DNA from: Jeongeupia sp. USM3
GTDB lineage: Bacteria > Pseudomonadota > Gammaproteobacteria > Burkholderiales > Chitinibacteraceae
Reading direction: 5' to 3'
Assembly: GCF_001808185.1 (NCBI RefSeq)
Contig: NZ_CP017668.1
Span: forward strand, 2,790,001-2,854,000
Length of the DNA: 64,000 bases
In this document: one piece after another, positions 18,780 to 27,516 of the stretch
Position numbering within the stretch: the first letter of the stretch is position 1
How the letters are laid out: each line of letters starts with the position of its first letter
Position numbers and translations under genes: made by a program
Notes under the pieces: generated by a model
What the model was told of the DNA's origin: nothing
Seen by the model: only the letters and a program-made list of their open reading frames with translations
Databases searched by the model: none

Positions 18780-19319
18780 ATGAAGCTGCTGATTCTGGAC
18801 CGGGATGGCGTGATCAACCACGACAGCCCGGACTACATCAAGTCGCCGGACGAGTGGATGCCGATCGAGGGCAGCCTCGACGCGATCGGCGCGCTGACCC
18901 GCGCCGGCTGGACGCTGGTCGTCGCGACCAACCAGAGCGGCATCGGTCGGGGCTATTACGACGTGGCGACGCTGAACCGGATCCACGCCAAGATGCACCG
19001 GCTGGTGCACGACGCCGGCGGCGAGATCGACGCGGTCTTCTTCTGCCCGCACATGTCGGAAGCGCAGTGCCGCTGCCGCAAGCCGGCGCCGGGCATGGTG
19101 CTCGACATCGCCAAGCGCTTCCATGTCTCGCCGACCGAGCTGTGGATGGTCGGCGACAGCCAGCGCGACCTCGAGGCGATCGCCGCCGCCGGCGGCAAGC
19201 CGCTGCTGGTGCGCACCGGCAACGGCGCCAAGACCGAGGGCAAGAACGGCCTGCCGCCGGGAACGCGGGTGTTCGACGATCTGGCGGCGGTGGCCGACTG
19301 GCTCCAGCGCCTCGGCTAA
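18780..19319 (+). CDS. gmhB: D-glycero-beta-D-manno-heptose 1,7-bisphosphate 7-phosphatase
   Basis: This 179-residue HAD-superfamily phosphatase acts in the ADP-heptose pathway for lipopolysaccharide core. Motif I is LLILDRDGVINHDSPDYI, motif II is VVATNQSGIGRGYYD, and the zinc loop FFCPHMSEAQCRCRKPAPGM carries the conserved Cys/His ligands. Motif III/IV is MVGDSQRDLEAIAAAG. GGAGGGG at 18770-18776 sits just before ATG 18780. Its TAA stop is the start of R2 copy c. Confidence 0.94.
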   Translation: MKLLILDRDGVINHDSPDYIKSPDEWMPIEGSLDAIGALTRAGWTLVVATNQSGIGRGYYDVATLNRIHAKMHRLVHDAGGEIDAVFFCPHMSEAQCRCRKPAPGMVLDIAKRFHVSPTELWMVGDSQRDLEAIAAAGGKPLLVRTGNGAKTEGKNGLPPGTRVFDDLAAVADWLQRLG

Positions 19320-19472
19320 TCGCCCATTCCGTCTGGCGGCTGCGCCTTCGCATCCCGGGCTCCTCCGATGCTCGAAATCCTCATGGCCCGCACGGCCATT
19401 CCGGTTTCTGCGCTTCGGGCGAACCCGGTCTGCCTTGGCTCGCCCGCCAGCCGAAACGGCCGTCCGCGCCCT
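19317..19472 (+). repeat. R2 palindromic element, copy c (about 155 bp)
   Basis: From the gmhB stop codon onward the sequence matches the other two R2 copies: CCATTCC..., GGCGGCTGCGCC, TCCGATGCTCGAAATCCTC, then a hairpin ATGGCC-CGCAC-GGCCAT and GCTTCGGGCG. Copy a (27378-27516) has ATGGAC/GTCCAT at the same hairpin, a paired change. The right edge is uncertain by about 15 bp. Orientation relative to the upstream gene is the same in all three copies. Confidence 0.8.
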
Positions 19473-19535
19473 ACGATTGCACGCTTTGTATAGATGTTCT
19501 CTCGATTAACTTTTGATACCTGATACGGACCGGCA

Positions 19536-20264
19536 ATGATCTGGATTCGCTCCATTCTCTACTGGCTCGGCATGGCGATCATCACGCCGCCGTATGCCAT
19601 CTTCTGCATCCTGATCCTGCCGCTGCCGCCGGTGCTGCGCACGCGCATCATCACCGGCTGGAGCCGGGTGCTGCTGTGGTGGCTCGGCGTGACCTGCGGC
19701 CTCCGGGGGCGGATCGTCGGCGAGGAGAACATTCCGGCCGGGCCGGCGATGATCGTCTGCAAGCACCAGTCGGCGTGGGAAACGATGGCGCTGCAGATGG
19801 TGTTTCCGCCGATGGTGTTCGTGATCAAGCGCGAGCTGCTGAAGCTGCCGTTCTTCGGCTGGGGGCTGAAGGCGACGTCGCCGATCGCGATCGACCGCTC
19901 GAACCGCTCCGAGGCGCAGCGGCTGCTAATGGAGCAGGGGCAGGACCGGATCGGCCACGGTTTCTGGATCACGATCTTCCCCGAAGGCACGCGGGTTGCA
20001 CCGGGCGAGCGCGGCAAGTACAAGCCGGGCGGTGCCCGGCTGGCGATCGCGCTCGGCATTCCGGTCGTGCCGGTGATGGTCAATGCCGGCGAATACTGGC
20101 CGCGCAACTCCTTCCTCAAGCACCCGGGCACGGTGACGATGAAGATCGGCAAGGCGATCGACACGGCCGGGCGCGATGCGCTCGAGCTGACCCGCGAAAT
20201 CGAGGAGTGGATCGAAGGCGAGCTCGCCGCGATGCCCGACCGCGGGCCCTGCTTCCCCCGGTGA
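19536..20264 (+). CDS. plsC: 1-acyl-sn-glycerol-3-phosphate acyltransferase
   Basis: This 242-residue membrane enzyme acylates lysophosphatidic acid to phosphatidic acid. An N-terminal hydrophobic stretch (IRSILYWLGMAIITPPYAIFCILILPLPPV) anchors it. The acyltransferase block I is CKHQSAWE, an HX4E variant of the usual HX4D, and block III is FPEGTRVAPGERGKYKPGGARLA. It begins 64 bp beyond the R2 element and overlaps the next gene by four bases (GTGA). Confidence 0.93.
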   Translation: MIWIRSILYWLGMAIITPPYAIFCILILPLPPVLRTRIITGWSRVLLWWLGVTCGLRGRIVGEENIPAGPAMIVCKHQSAWETMALQMVFPPMVFVIKRELLKLPFFGWGLKATSPIAIDRSNRSEAQRLLMEQGQDRIGHGFWITIFPEGTRVAPGERGKYKPGGARLAIALGIPVVPVMVNAGEYWPRNSFLKHPGTVTMKIGKAIDTAGRDALELTREIEEWIEGELAAMPDRGPCFPR

Positions 20265-20947
20265 GCACGGTGATCGAGCGGCGCATGCGCCACCCGGGCG
20301 GCGAGATCGCCTTTACGGTGAAGCGTAGCGCCCGTCGCCGCTCGATCGGCCTGAAAATCGCCGCCGGCGGCCTGTCGGTCACGCTGCCCGAACGCGCGCC
20401 GCTGCTCGACGCCGATCGTGTCGTGGCCGAGCGGCTGGACTGGATTCTCAAACATCTCGCCAACCGGCCCGAACCGGCGCCGTCGCTTGCCGACGGCGCT
20501 ATGGTCGGCTGGTTCGGCAAGCCGGTCCGGCTCGTCGCCGGCGCAAGGCGCAGCGCCCTCGTCGACGGCGCACTGCACATCGCCGGCGAGGGCGAGACGC
20601 TGGCGCCGGCATTGCAGCGCTTTCTGCAGCGCACTGCCCGGGCCTATTTTGCCGAGCGCGTGCCGCTGTGGGCCGGACGGATGGGACTGCAACCGTCGCA
20701 GCTCAGGCTGACGTCGGCCGGCACGCGCTGGGGCAGCTGCACCGCCGCCGGCGTGGTCCGGCTCAACTGGCGGCTGGTGCAGGCGCCGTTCGATGTGATC
20801 GACTACGTGATTATTCACGAGCTGGCCCATCTGGCCGAGCTCAATCACTCGCCGCGCTTCTGGGCCGTCGTCGAGCGCCATTGTCAGCATTGGCGCGGGT
20901 CGCGGGCCTGGTTGAAGACCCACGGCCATGCACTGCTGGCGTGGTAG
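20261..20947 (+). CDS. YgjP-like metallopeptidase domain protein (DUF45)
   Basis: This 228-residue protein has a C-terminal zinc-peptidase domain with HExxH in YVIIHELAHLAELNHSPRFWAVV. The family hallmark TSAGTRWGSCTAAGVVRLNWRLVQAP precedes it. The N-terminal half (ERRMRHPGGEIAFTVKRSARRRSIGLKIAAGGL) fits the YgjP/SprT-like group. GTG 20261 overlaps the plsC stop, so the two are translationally coupled. E. coli YgjP has been reported to hydrolyse UTP, so the enzymatic role is uncertain. Confidence 0.88.
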   Translation: MSTVIERRMRHPGGEIAFTVKRSARRRSIGLKIAAGGLSVTLPERAPLLDADRVVAERLDWILKHLANRPEPAPSLADGAMVGWFGKPVRLVAGARRSALVDGALHIAGEGETLAPALQRFLQRTARAYFAERVPLWAGRMGLQPSQLRLTSAGTRWGSCTAAGVVRLNWRLVQAPFDVIDYVIIHELAHLAELNHSPRFWAVVERHCQHWRGSRAWLKTHGHALLAW

Positions 20948-21131
20948 TGCCGGCCCAATCATTACGGAATTAATTCCTGCCGCGCCCGCTTGCTTTCCCG
21001 CTGCGTTGATCTTGAGCAACGACGCGAAGCGTTGCGGGGTGCAACCTTGTTTGCGGGAGGCGGGGGCGATGCATCTCCGCTGCAGTCGATCAGTCCGGGC
21101 CACAAGCCCGGATGCAAGCAAGGAATCCGTG

Positions 21132-23795
21132 ATGAAGAAGAAACTGACTCTGATGATGGCGAGCATGGCGCTCGCCGGCTTCGCGTACGCCGGTTCCGGC
21201 GCGCAGCAGCAGGTTGATACCATCGCCAGCCAGCTGGGTGTCCAGTTCACCATGCAGGGCAACCTGCCGGCCAAGGACTGCTCGGCACTCGGTGCCGACT
21301 GGGCGTCGTGCTACAAGCTGACCTTCACGCTCGACGCAGCCAGCGACATCAAGGGCAAGGACTGGACGATCTATTTCTCCAGCATCCGCCGCGTCCTGCA
21401 GCTCGACAACGACCAGTTCAAAGTCACCCACCTGACCGGTGACCTGTACAAGCTCGAGCCGACCGACAAGTTCCAGGGCTTCACCAAGGGCCAGCCGGTG
21501 CAGCTGGGCATGATCGCCGAATACTGGCAGGTGTCGATCTACGACACGATGCCGCGCTGGTACGTGACCTCGGGCGACGCGACGCCGAAAGTAATCGCCA
21601 GTACCGATACCGAAGACCTGGGCAAGTTCGTGACGCCGTTCAAGGTCGCCGACGCCAAGCGTTCGGCCACCGACAACAACATCATCATGACCACGGCGAC
21701 CCGTTACGACGCCTACAAGACCACGCCGCTGCTGCCGGCCGGTGACGTCGCCGCACGCATCCTGCCGTCGCCGGTTGCACAGAAGCTCACCGGCAAGACC
21801 GCCGACCTGTCAAACGGCATCAAGCTCGACACCCGTGGCCTCGACAAGACCAGCGCCGACGCGCTGCGGGCCCGCGCCAAGGAAATCGGCCTTGCCGCCG
21901 GCAGCTACCCGGTGACCGTGCGCATTGCACCGAAATCGCTCAAGGGCGCCGCGGCCAAGGCCGAAGGCTACTCGCTGGTGATCACGCCGAAGGGCGCGCA
22001 GGTCGTCGGCCATGATGCCGCCGGTGCGTTCTACGGCGTGCAGTCGCTGCTGTCGCTGGTGCCGGCGCAGGGTGCCAAGATCGTGCCGACGATGGAAGTC
22101 GCCGATGCGCCGCGCTTCGATTACCGCGGCTTCATGATCGACATCGCGCGCAACTTCCACAGCAAGGAAACCATCATCGCGGCGATCGACCAGATGGCCG
22201 CGTACAAGCTCAACAAGCTGCACATGCACCTGTCGGACGACGAGGGCTGGCGCATCCAGATTCCGGGCCTGCCGGAGCTGACCGATGTCGGCGGCAAGCG
22301 CGTCCACGACCTGAGCGAAACGAAGGGCCTGCTGCCGCAACTGGGCCAGGGTCCGGATTCGTCCACCCCGGGGTCGGGCTACCTGACCCGTGCCGATTTC
22401 ATCGAGATCCTCAAGTACGCCAAGGCGCGCAACATCGAGGTGATCCCGGAAATCGACATGCCGGGCCATGCCCGCGCCGCCGTGGTCTCGATGGAAGCGC
22501 GCTACAAGCGCCTGATGGCCGAGGGCAAGACCGAGGCCGCCAACGAATACCGCCTGGTCGATCCGCAGGAAACCACGAACACCACCGGCGTGCAGTTCTA
22601 CAACCGGATGTCGACGCTGAACCCGTGCCAGCCGGGTGCGCTGAAGTTCACCGACAAGGTGATCGGCGAGGTCGCCAGGATGTACAAGGACGCCGGCCTC
22701 AAGCTCACGACCTGGCACTTTGGCGGCGACGAAGCGAAGAACATCTTCCTCGGCGCCGGCTACGCCGACAAGAACGCCCCGGCCAAGGACAAGGACGGCA
22801 AGGGCTGGATCGACATGTCCAAGCAGGATCATCCGTGGGCCAAGTCGCCGGCGTGCGAGGCCATGGTCAAGTCGGGCAAGATCGCCGATGTCGAACACCT
22901 GCCGGGTTACTTCGCCCATGAAGTCAGCACCCTGCTGCCGAAATACGGCATCAGCAACTTCCAGGCCTGGCAGGACGGCCTGAAGTTCGCCCCGGGCGCC
23001 AAGGACTTTGCCGCCAAGAAGGTACGCGTCAACTTCTGGGACACGCTGTACTGGGGCGGTTCCGACACGGCCGCGGACTGGAGCAACAAGGGCTACGGCG
23101 TGATCATCTCGAACCCGGACTATGTCTACCTCGACTTCCCGAGCGAGGTTGATCCGTACGAGAGCGGCTACTACTGGGGTTCGCGCGGCAATTCCATGAA
23201 GCGCGTCTTCAGTTTCGCGCCGGCCAACCTGCCGCAGAACGCCGAAACGTCGACGGACCGCGACGGCAACGTGTTCGAAGCCAAGGCCAGCAAGCCGATG
23301 CCGCCGGTTGAGGGGCTGTCGGCACAGCTGTGGAGCGAGGTCATCCGCACCGACGCGCGTTGGGAGTACATGGCCTTCCCGCGCATCCTCGCCGTCGCCG
23401 AGCGTGCATGGCACCAGGCATCGTGGGAACGCCCGTACACCGTCGGCGAACGCTACAAGGCCGGCGAAACCAAGCTCGTCAACGCGCAAGCGCTGAACAG
23501 CGACTGGGTTGCCTTCGCCAACGTCGTCGGCCAACGCGAACTCGCCAAGCTCGACAAGGCCGGCATCGGCTACCGCCTGCCGATGGTCGGCGCCAAGGTC
23601 GTCGACGGCAAGCTGTCGGCGGTGACCGAGCTGCCGGGCGTGGCGATCCAGTACTCGCTCGACGCCGGCAAGACCTGGCAGGCGTACGACGCCGGCAAGG
23701 CGCCGGCCGTCGCCGACGCGAACGCGGCGCAGGTACGCACCGTCAGCTTCGACGGCAAGCGCTTCGGCCGTGCTACCGGGCTGATTGCCAAGTAA
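21132..23795 (+). CDS. Secreted GH20 beta-N-acetylhexosaminidase (chitobiase)
   Basis: This 887-residue enzyme removes GlcNAc from chitobiose and chitin oligomers. A signal peptide (MKKKLTLMMASMALAGFAYA) is followed by a chitobiase carbohydrate-binding domain (about 25-190), a GH20 N-terminal domain (200-330) and the catalytic barrel (about 335-790). The catalytic Asp-Glu pair is D533-E534 in WHFGGDEAKN. A C-terminal CHB_HEX_C-type domain ends the chain. ATG 21132 has AGGA 7 nt upstream. With the GH18 chitinase at 36.9 kb it would take chitin to GlcNAc, in the periplasm or outside. Confidence 0.95.
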   Translation: MKKKLTLMMASMALAGFAYAGSGAQQQVDTIASQLGVQFTMQGNLPAKDCSALGADWASCYKLTFTLDAASDIKGKDWTIYFSSIRRVLQLDNDQFKVTHLTGDLYKLEPTDKFQGFTKGQPVQLGMIAEYWQVSIYDTMPRWYVTSGDATPKVIASTDTEDLGKFVTPFKVADAKRSATDNNIIMTTATRYDAYKTTPLLPAGDVAARILPSPVAQKLTGKTADLSNGIKLDTRGLDKTSADALRARAKEIGLAAGSYPVTVRIAPKSLKGAAAKAEGYSLVITPKGAQVVGHDAAGAFYGVQSLLSLVPAQGAKIVPTMEVADAPRFDYRGFMIDIARNFHSKETIIAAIDQMAAYKLNKLHMHLSDDEGWRIQIPGLPELTDVGGKRVHDLSETKGLLPQLGQGPDSSTPGSGYLTRADFIEILKYAKARNIEVIPEIDMPGHARAAVVSMEARYKRLMAEGKTEAANEYRLVDPQETTNTTGVQFYNRMSTLNPCQPGALKFTDKVIGEVARMYKDAGLKLTTWHFGGDEAKNIFLGAGYADKNAPAKDKDGKGWIDMSKQDHPWAKSPACEAMVKSGKIADVEHLPGYFAHEVSTLLPKYGISNFQAWQDGLKFAPGAKDFAAKKVRVNFWDTLYWGGSDTAADWSNKGYGVIISNPDYVYLDFPSEVDPYESGYYWGSRGNSMKRVFSFAPANLPQNAETSTDRDGNVFEAKASKPMPPVEGLSAQLWSEVIRTDARWEYMAFPRILAVAERAWHQASWERPYTVGERYKAGETKLVNAQALNSDWVAFANVVGQRELAKLDKAGIGYRLPMVGAKVVDGKLSAVTELPGVAIQYSLDAGKTWQAYDAGKAPAVADANAAQVRTVSFDGKRFGRATGLIAK

Positions 23796-23813
23796 GCGGC
23801 ACTCGCCAGCGAC

Positions 23814-23843
23814 AAACGCCCCGGCATGCCGGGGCGTTTTTTT
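23814..23843 (+). terminator. Terminator of the chitobiase gene
   Basis: The perfect stem AAACGCCCCGGCATGCCGGGGCGTTT runs into a T-run, 18 bases after the stop codon. Confidence 0.95.
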
Positions 23844-23901
23844 CAGGCCGGACCGGGCGTATCGGCCGGCGCCCTGCGGCAACCGCCAGGCCCGGGCCGC
23901 A

Positions 23902-24153
23902 TCAATCGGCCCGCACGACCAGCATCGTCAGCCGGCGCACGACCGGCAGCACCAGCAGCAGCACCGGAAACGCCACCAGCCACGACAGGCCCCACGCGCC
24001 GAGCCAGACCTGCGGAAAACCGCCGGGGCCGATGCCGCGCAGCGTGCTGATGACCGAAACGATGCACGTCATCAGCAGCGACAGCAGCAAGGGCATGACG
24101 ATGGGGGCGTAGCGGGCGGGGAGTTTGCGGAACGGGGATTGCGAGGAAGACAT
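23902..24153 (-). CDS. Small DUF2798-type membrane protein
   Basis: This 83-residue protein has two membrane segments (YAPIVMPLLLSLLMTCIVSVIS and AWGLSWLVAFPVLLLVLPVVRR), as in the DUF2798 family of unknown function. ATG 24153 is preferred over longer frames because it fits the family start. GGAG lies 5 nt before it, and the sequence ATGGAGCCTCCAT forms a small palindrome over the ribosome-binding site and start. It is isolated between the chitobiase terminator and the haem-degrading-like gene. Confidence 0.75.
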   Translation of the reverse strand: MSSSQSPFRKLPARYAPIVMPLLLSLLMTCIVSVISTLRGIGPGGFPQVWLGAWGLSWLVAFPVLLLVLPVVRRLTMLVVRAD

Positions 24154-24249
24154 GGAGGCTCCATAAGCCGGCAGGACAAGGCGCCCCTTCCGGCGGGCGG
24201 AAGGACACAACCCCGGCAAATGCCGGCAGAAGTTGGCGCGTTGCTTGAC

Positions 24250-24261
24250 GTAAACGCTTAC
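24250..24261. promoter_or_regulatory. Possible LacI-family operator
   Basis: GTAAACGCTTAC is a near-palindrome centred on CG, the usual form of LacI/GalR-family operators. It lies in the gap upstream of the DUF2798 gene and next to a TTGACG -35-like hexamer. No LacI-type gene is present in the window, so the regulator would be elsewhere. Confidence 0.3.
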
Positions 24262-24330
24262 GGCGGCTTCCCGTGGGGAAGCGCAATGCCGATGCTAAAG
24301 GCAAAGGTGCCGGGGTGGCAAGCCGGTGGT

Positions 24331-24855
24331 TCAGCCCGGCAGCGCGACGGCGGCCGGATCGATGCCGAGGTATTCGGCGATCACCGCGACCACCACGCCG
24401 TGATCATCACGCTGCGGCAGGCCGGAGATCGCAATGCTGCCGACGATGCCGGTGCCGCGAATCGCCAGCGGGAAGGCGCCGCCATGCGCGGCGTAGTCGC
24501 GTTCGGCCAGCGCATGCTTGCCGGCGAGGCTGTCGCCGCTGTGGGCGAGCTTGAGGCCGATCGCGTACGAGCTGCGGCCGAAGTGCCAGACGGTGTTGCG
24601 CTTGCGACGCAGCCAGTCGGCATTGCTCGGCGCGGTGCCGGGCATGGCGAAGAAGAACAGCGGGCTGCCGTTCTGCCAGATTTCGATCGCCACCGGCGTG
24701 CCGTACGCGGTGGCGGCGTCGCGCAGCCGGCTGCCGAGCTCGAATGCCGCATCGGCATCGAAGCGGTCGAACTGCAGCAGTGCCTCCTGCTCGGCGATCA
24801 GCGCCAGGTCCGCTTCGATACGGGCGTCGTGGTCGGTGTCGGGCTGGGCGCTCAT
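24331..24855 (-). CDS. Haem-degrading-domain (GlcG/HbpS-like, UPF0303) protein
   Basis: This 174-residue protein has the fold-defining regions AYGTPVAIEIWQNGSPLFFFAMPGTAPSNADWLRRKRNTVWHFGRSSYAIGLKL and HGGAFPLAIRGTGIVGSIAISGLPQRDDHGVVVAVIAEYL. That pattern belongs to UPF0303, within the haem-degrading/GlcG superfamily. The start ATG overlaps the stop of the Gfo/Idh gene (24852-24855), so it is coupled to it. Substrate and reaction are not established. Confidence 0.85.
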   Translation of the reverse strand: MSAQPDTDHDARIEADLALIAEQEALLQFDRFDADAAFELGSRLRDAATAYGTPVAIEIWQNGSPLFFFAMPGTAPSNADWLRRKRNTVWHFGRSSYAIGLKLAHSGDSLAGKHALAERDYAAHGGAFPLAIRGTGIVGSIAISGLPQRDDHGVVVAVIAEYLGIDPAAVALPG

Positions 24856-25892
24856 GGCAGCGCCAGTTCGCGGCGTGCTTCGGCGGCGCGGATCGCCAGT
24901 TCGATGATCTCCATCACCAGGATCGCCTCGGCGGCCGGCACCGGATTGGCGGCGCCGGCGGTGACGGCATCGCGCACGCCGGCGTAGTAGTGGCGGTAGT
25001 CGCCGGGCAGCGTGGCGACCGGTTCGACGCCGGGCACGTCGGCGTCGCCGACATAGCGGATGCCGTGCTGGTGATCGACCCCCCAGCCGTCGCAGCCGGG
25101 TTGCCGGCCGGCCTTGAGCTGGTCTTCCTGAACGTCGAGTCCGTGCTTGATATAGCTGGCGAGCGTGCCGTGGACGGCAAAGCGCGGGCCGCCGCCGGGG
25201 ACGAGGACGCTGCCGTGCAGGATCACGCGGGTCGCCGGATAGCGCAGCAGTACGTGGAAGTAGTCGGTGGCCTGCGCGCCGTTGCGGCGCTTGGCGAAAT
25301 CGGCGTAGACGGCGTCGGGCTTGCCGAACAGCTGCAGCGTCTGGTCGACGATGTGCGGGCCGAGGTCGTACCACAGCCCGGCGCCCGGCACGTCGGCCTC
25401 GCGCCAGCGTGACCGCACCTGCGGGCGGAAGCGGTCGAAATGCGACTCAAACTGAACGACGTCGCCGAGCTTGCCGGTGTCGATCAGCGCCTTCAGCGTC
25501 AGGAAGTCGGCGTCCCAGCGGCGGTTGTGGAACACCGACAGCACGCGCCTGGCCTTCTGCGCGATCGCGTCGAGTTCGCGCGCCTCGGCAACCGTGACGG
25601 TGAATGGCTTGTCGACGACGACGTGCTTGCCGGCCTCGAGCGCGCGGCGCGCGAGATCGAAGTGGGTGTCGTTCGGCGTGGCGATCACGATCAGGCCGAT
25701 CGCCGGATCGGCGAGCACGGTGTCCACACCGGCATGCACCGCGACCTGCGGCCAGTCGGCAACGACCTTGTCCTTGCCGCTCGAGACGATGGCGGCGAGC
25801 GCCATGCCGGGCACGGCGGCGATCAGCGGGGCGTGGAAGGTCTTGCCGGCGTAGCCGTAGCCGACGAGGGCGACGTTGAGCGTTTCAGCCAT
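24852..25892 (-). CDS. Gfo/Idh/MocA-family NAD(P)-dependent oxidoreductase
   Basis: This 346-residue protein has an N-terminal Rossmann fold (LNVALVGYGYAGKTFHAPLIAAVPGM), the conserved IATPNDTHFDLARRALEAGKHVVVDKPFTVTVAEARELDA block with the catalytic-loop EKP replaced by DKP, and a C-terminal alpha/beta domain (GLWYDLGPHIVDQTLQLFG). It most resembles the YdgJ/YhhX-type group acting on sugars or polyols. It overlaps the DeoR regulator gene by 8 nt, suggesting a small sugar-related operon. Confidence 0.92.
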   Translation of the reverse strand: MAETLNVALVGYGYAGKTFHAPLIAAVPGMALAAIVSSGKDKVVADWPQVAVHAGVDTVLADPAIGLIVIATPNDTHFDLARRALEAGKHVVVDKPFTVTVAEARELDAIAQKARRVLSVFHNRRWDADFLTLKALIDTGKLGDVVQFESHFDRFRPQVRSRWREADVPGAGLWYDLGPHIVDQTLQLFGKPDAVYADFAKRRNGAQATDYFHVLLRYPATRVILHGSVLVPGGGPRFAVHGTLASYIKHGLDVQEDQLKAGRQPGCDGWGVDHQHGIRYVGDADVPGVEPVATLPGDYRHYYAGVRDAVTAGAANPVPAAEAILVMEIIELAIRAAEARRELALP

Positions 25893-26640
25893 GGTGGGTC
25901 TCCGTGAGCAGGGTCAGGGTCGTCGAAGGGGAAAGCGGCAGTTGCGGATCGCGGTCGGTGAACACGCGCTCGAACGCCGCCAGCGGCGCGACCGCGTACG
26001 GCGCGTGCTCGCCGAACTTGCTGTGGTCGGACACCAGCCACGCCCGCCTGCTGCCGGCGATGAAGGCGCGCTTGATCGCGCCGTCGGATTCGTCGCTGGC
26101 GGTGACGCCGAGTGACGGGTGGATCGCGCAGGCGCCCATGATCGCCAGATCGGCGCGGTACTGCTGCGCCATAGCGAGCATCGTCGCGCCGCGGAACAGC
26201 CGCTGTGAGGCATCCCACTCGCCGCCGAGCAGGATCAGCTTCACCTGCGCTCGCTCGGACAGCAACTGGGCGATGTCGAGCGAATGGGTGATCACCGTCA
26301 GCTTCACATCGGGCAGCGCCTGCGCGACGGCGAGCAGCGAATTGCCGGCATCGAGCATCAGCGTCTGGCCGGGCCCGACCAGTTCGGCAACGCGGCGGCC
26401 GAGCGCCTGCTTGACCTCGGGCAGCACCGCGGCACGGGCACTGCGGCGCATGTTCGGCACGTCGAGCGACAGCGCGCCGCCGTGGGTCTTCTGGATCAGC
26501 CCGAGTGCGGCGAGCGCGTTCAGGTCGCGGCGTATCGTGTCGTCGGAGACGGCGAGCGTCGCGGCGAGTTCGGCGACGCTGGCGCGGCCCCGGTCGGCGA
26601 GCAGGGCCACGATGTGTTGCTGGCGTTCATGCGTAAACAT
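25885..26640 (-). CDS. DeoR-family transcriptional regulator
   Basis: This 251-residue regulator has an N-terminal DeoR helix-turn-helix (THERQQHIVALLADRGRASVAELAATLAVSDDTIRRDLNALAALGLIQKTHGGAL) and a DeoR effector domain with the sugar-phosphate-binding patterns MLDAGNSLLAVAQAL and LLGGEWDASQRLFRGATML. It heads the minus-strand operon with the Gfo/Idh oxidoreductase and the haem-degrading-like gene. Repeats just upstream of its start suggest autoregulation. Confidence 0.93.
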   Translation of the reverse strand: MFTHERQQHIVALLADRGRASVAELAATLAVSDDTIRRDLNALAALGLIQKTHGGALSLDVPNMRRSARAAVLPEVKQALGRRVAELVGPGQTLMLDAGNSLLAVAQALPDVKLTVITHSLDIAQLLSERAQVKLILLGGEWDASQRLFRGATMLAMAQQYRADLAIMGACAIHPSLGVTASDESDGAIKRAFIAGSRRAWLVSDHSKFGEHAPYAVAPLAAFERVFTDRDPQLPLSPSTTLTLLTETHHG

Positions 26641-26692
26641 GCGGCCACTATGCGCTTGTGTGCGTTTTTATGCAAACATGGTGCGTTTATTT
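26629..26692 (-). promoter_or_regulatory. Putative DeoR operator region
   Basis: The AT-rich stretch before the DeoR-type gene carries repeated TGCGTTT units (26661-26667 and 26682-26688) and inverted relatives (TGCAAACAT near 26671, TGCGTAAACAT near 26631). Repeats of this size are normal for DeoR-family operators. The site assignment is inference. Confidence 0.45.
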
Positions 26693-27265
26693 GCGGTTGT
26701 ACTCCGGCAGCAGGCCGGAGCGCATCGTCGCGGCGGCGTCCGGGGCGGTGAAAGCCGGCACCGCATTGCGGACCGGGGCCGCGACCGGGCGGGTCGGCGG
26801 CTGGCTTTTCACCGGTCTCGATGCAACCTCGCCAGTGCGCAGGCTGCGCCAGTCGGACAGGAAGGCGGCGTACGCGCTGGCATCGAGCCGTGCGGTTTTG
26901 CCGCGGATGTAGCGGGCGCCGTCGCAGCGGCTGCCGTCGGCCTTCCACGACAGCCGCGCGGTGTGGGCGACGACGCGTTTGCCCTGCTGGACGGTGCCGA
27001 AGCTGCGCACGTAGCGCAGCGTATCGCCGCTGCTGTAGTAGCGGATCGTCGTGCGGCCGTCGTCGCGGGTTTCGACGATCAGCTCGCCGGCGTCGCTGCC
27101 GGCACGGGTGATCTTGCGGTCGTCGCCGGTGTCGACCGGGCGGGCGGTGGCGCCGGCGTTGTCGATGCGGGCGCTGAGGGCCAGCGCGTCGCTTTCGCAG
27201 CGCGGCGCGGCCAGTGCGGGGAGGGCGGCCACGCTGCAGAGCGCGGCCAGCAGAAGGCGGATCAT
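26687..27265 (-). CDS. Secreted hypothetical protein
   Basis: This 192-residue protein has a clear signal peptide (MIRLLLAALCSVAALPALAAP) and a mature part rich in charged beta-strand sequence (GELIVETRDDGRTTIRYYSSGDTLRYVRSFGTVQQGKRVVAHTARLSWKADG). It contains two cysteines, at the mature N-terminus and in SRCDGARY, which could pair. The C-terminal 50 residues are proline/alanine-rich and probably disordered. ATG 27265 is the first start after the unrelated upstream frame. I do not recognise a family. Confidence 0.7.
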   Translation of the reverse strand: MIRLLLAALCSVAALPALAAPRCESDALALSARIDNAGATARPVDTGDDRKITRAGSDAGELIVETRDDGRTTIRYYSSGDTLRYVRSFGTVQQGKRVVAHTARLSWKADGSRCDGARYIRGKTARLDASAYAAFLSDWRSLRTGEVASRPVKSQPPTRPVAAPVRNAVPAFTAPDAAATMRSGLLPEYNRK

Positions 27266-27377
27266 CCGGTGGATCTCGCAAGGGACGGGATCCTTGATGG
27301 TCTCATTCGCGGCCGGGCGAGTTCCCGTCACTAAGGCCGCTTGCCGACGGACTGCCGATCTGCCTCGACATGGTGCC

Positions 27378-27516
27378 AAACCTGTCCCAGTCGGTGAGCG
27401 AGCCCGTTTGCTCCCGCCCGAAGCGCAGCAACCGGAATGGACATGTGGTCCATGAGGATTGCGAGCATCGGACGGGGGCAAAATGCGCAGGCGCAGCCGC
27501 CGAATGGGACAGGTTT
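27378..27516 (-). repeat. R2 palindromic element, copy a (139 bp)
   Basis: Perfect 12-bp terminal inverted repeats (AAACCTGTCCCA at 27378-27389, TGGGACAGGTTT at 27505-27516) enclose a central hairpin (ATGGAC-CACAT-GTCCAT in the gene sense). The outer T at 27516 is the last base of the dgt stop codon. Read in the dgt sense it runs CCTGTCCCATT, GCGGCTGCGCCTGCGCATT, GTCCGATGCTCGC, as in copies b and c. Confidence 0.88.
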
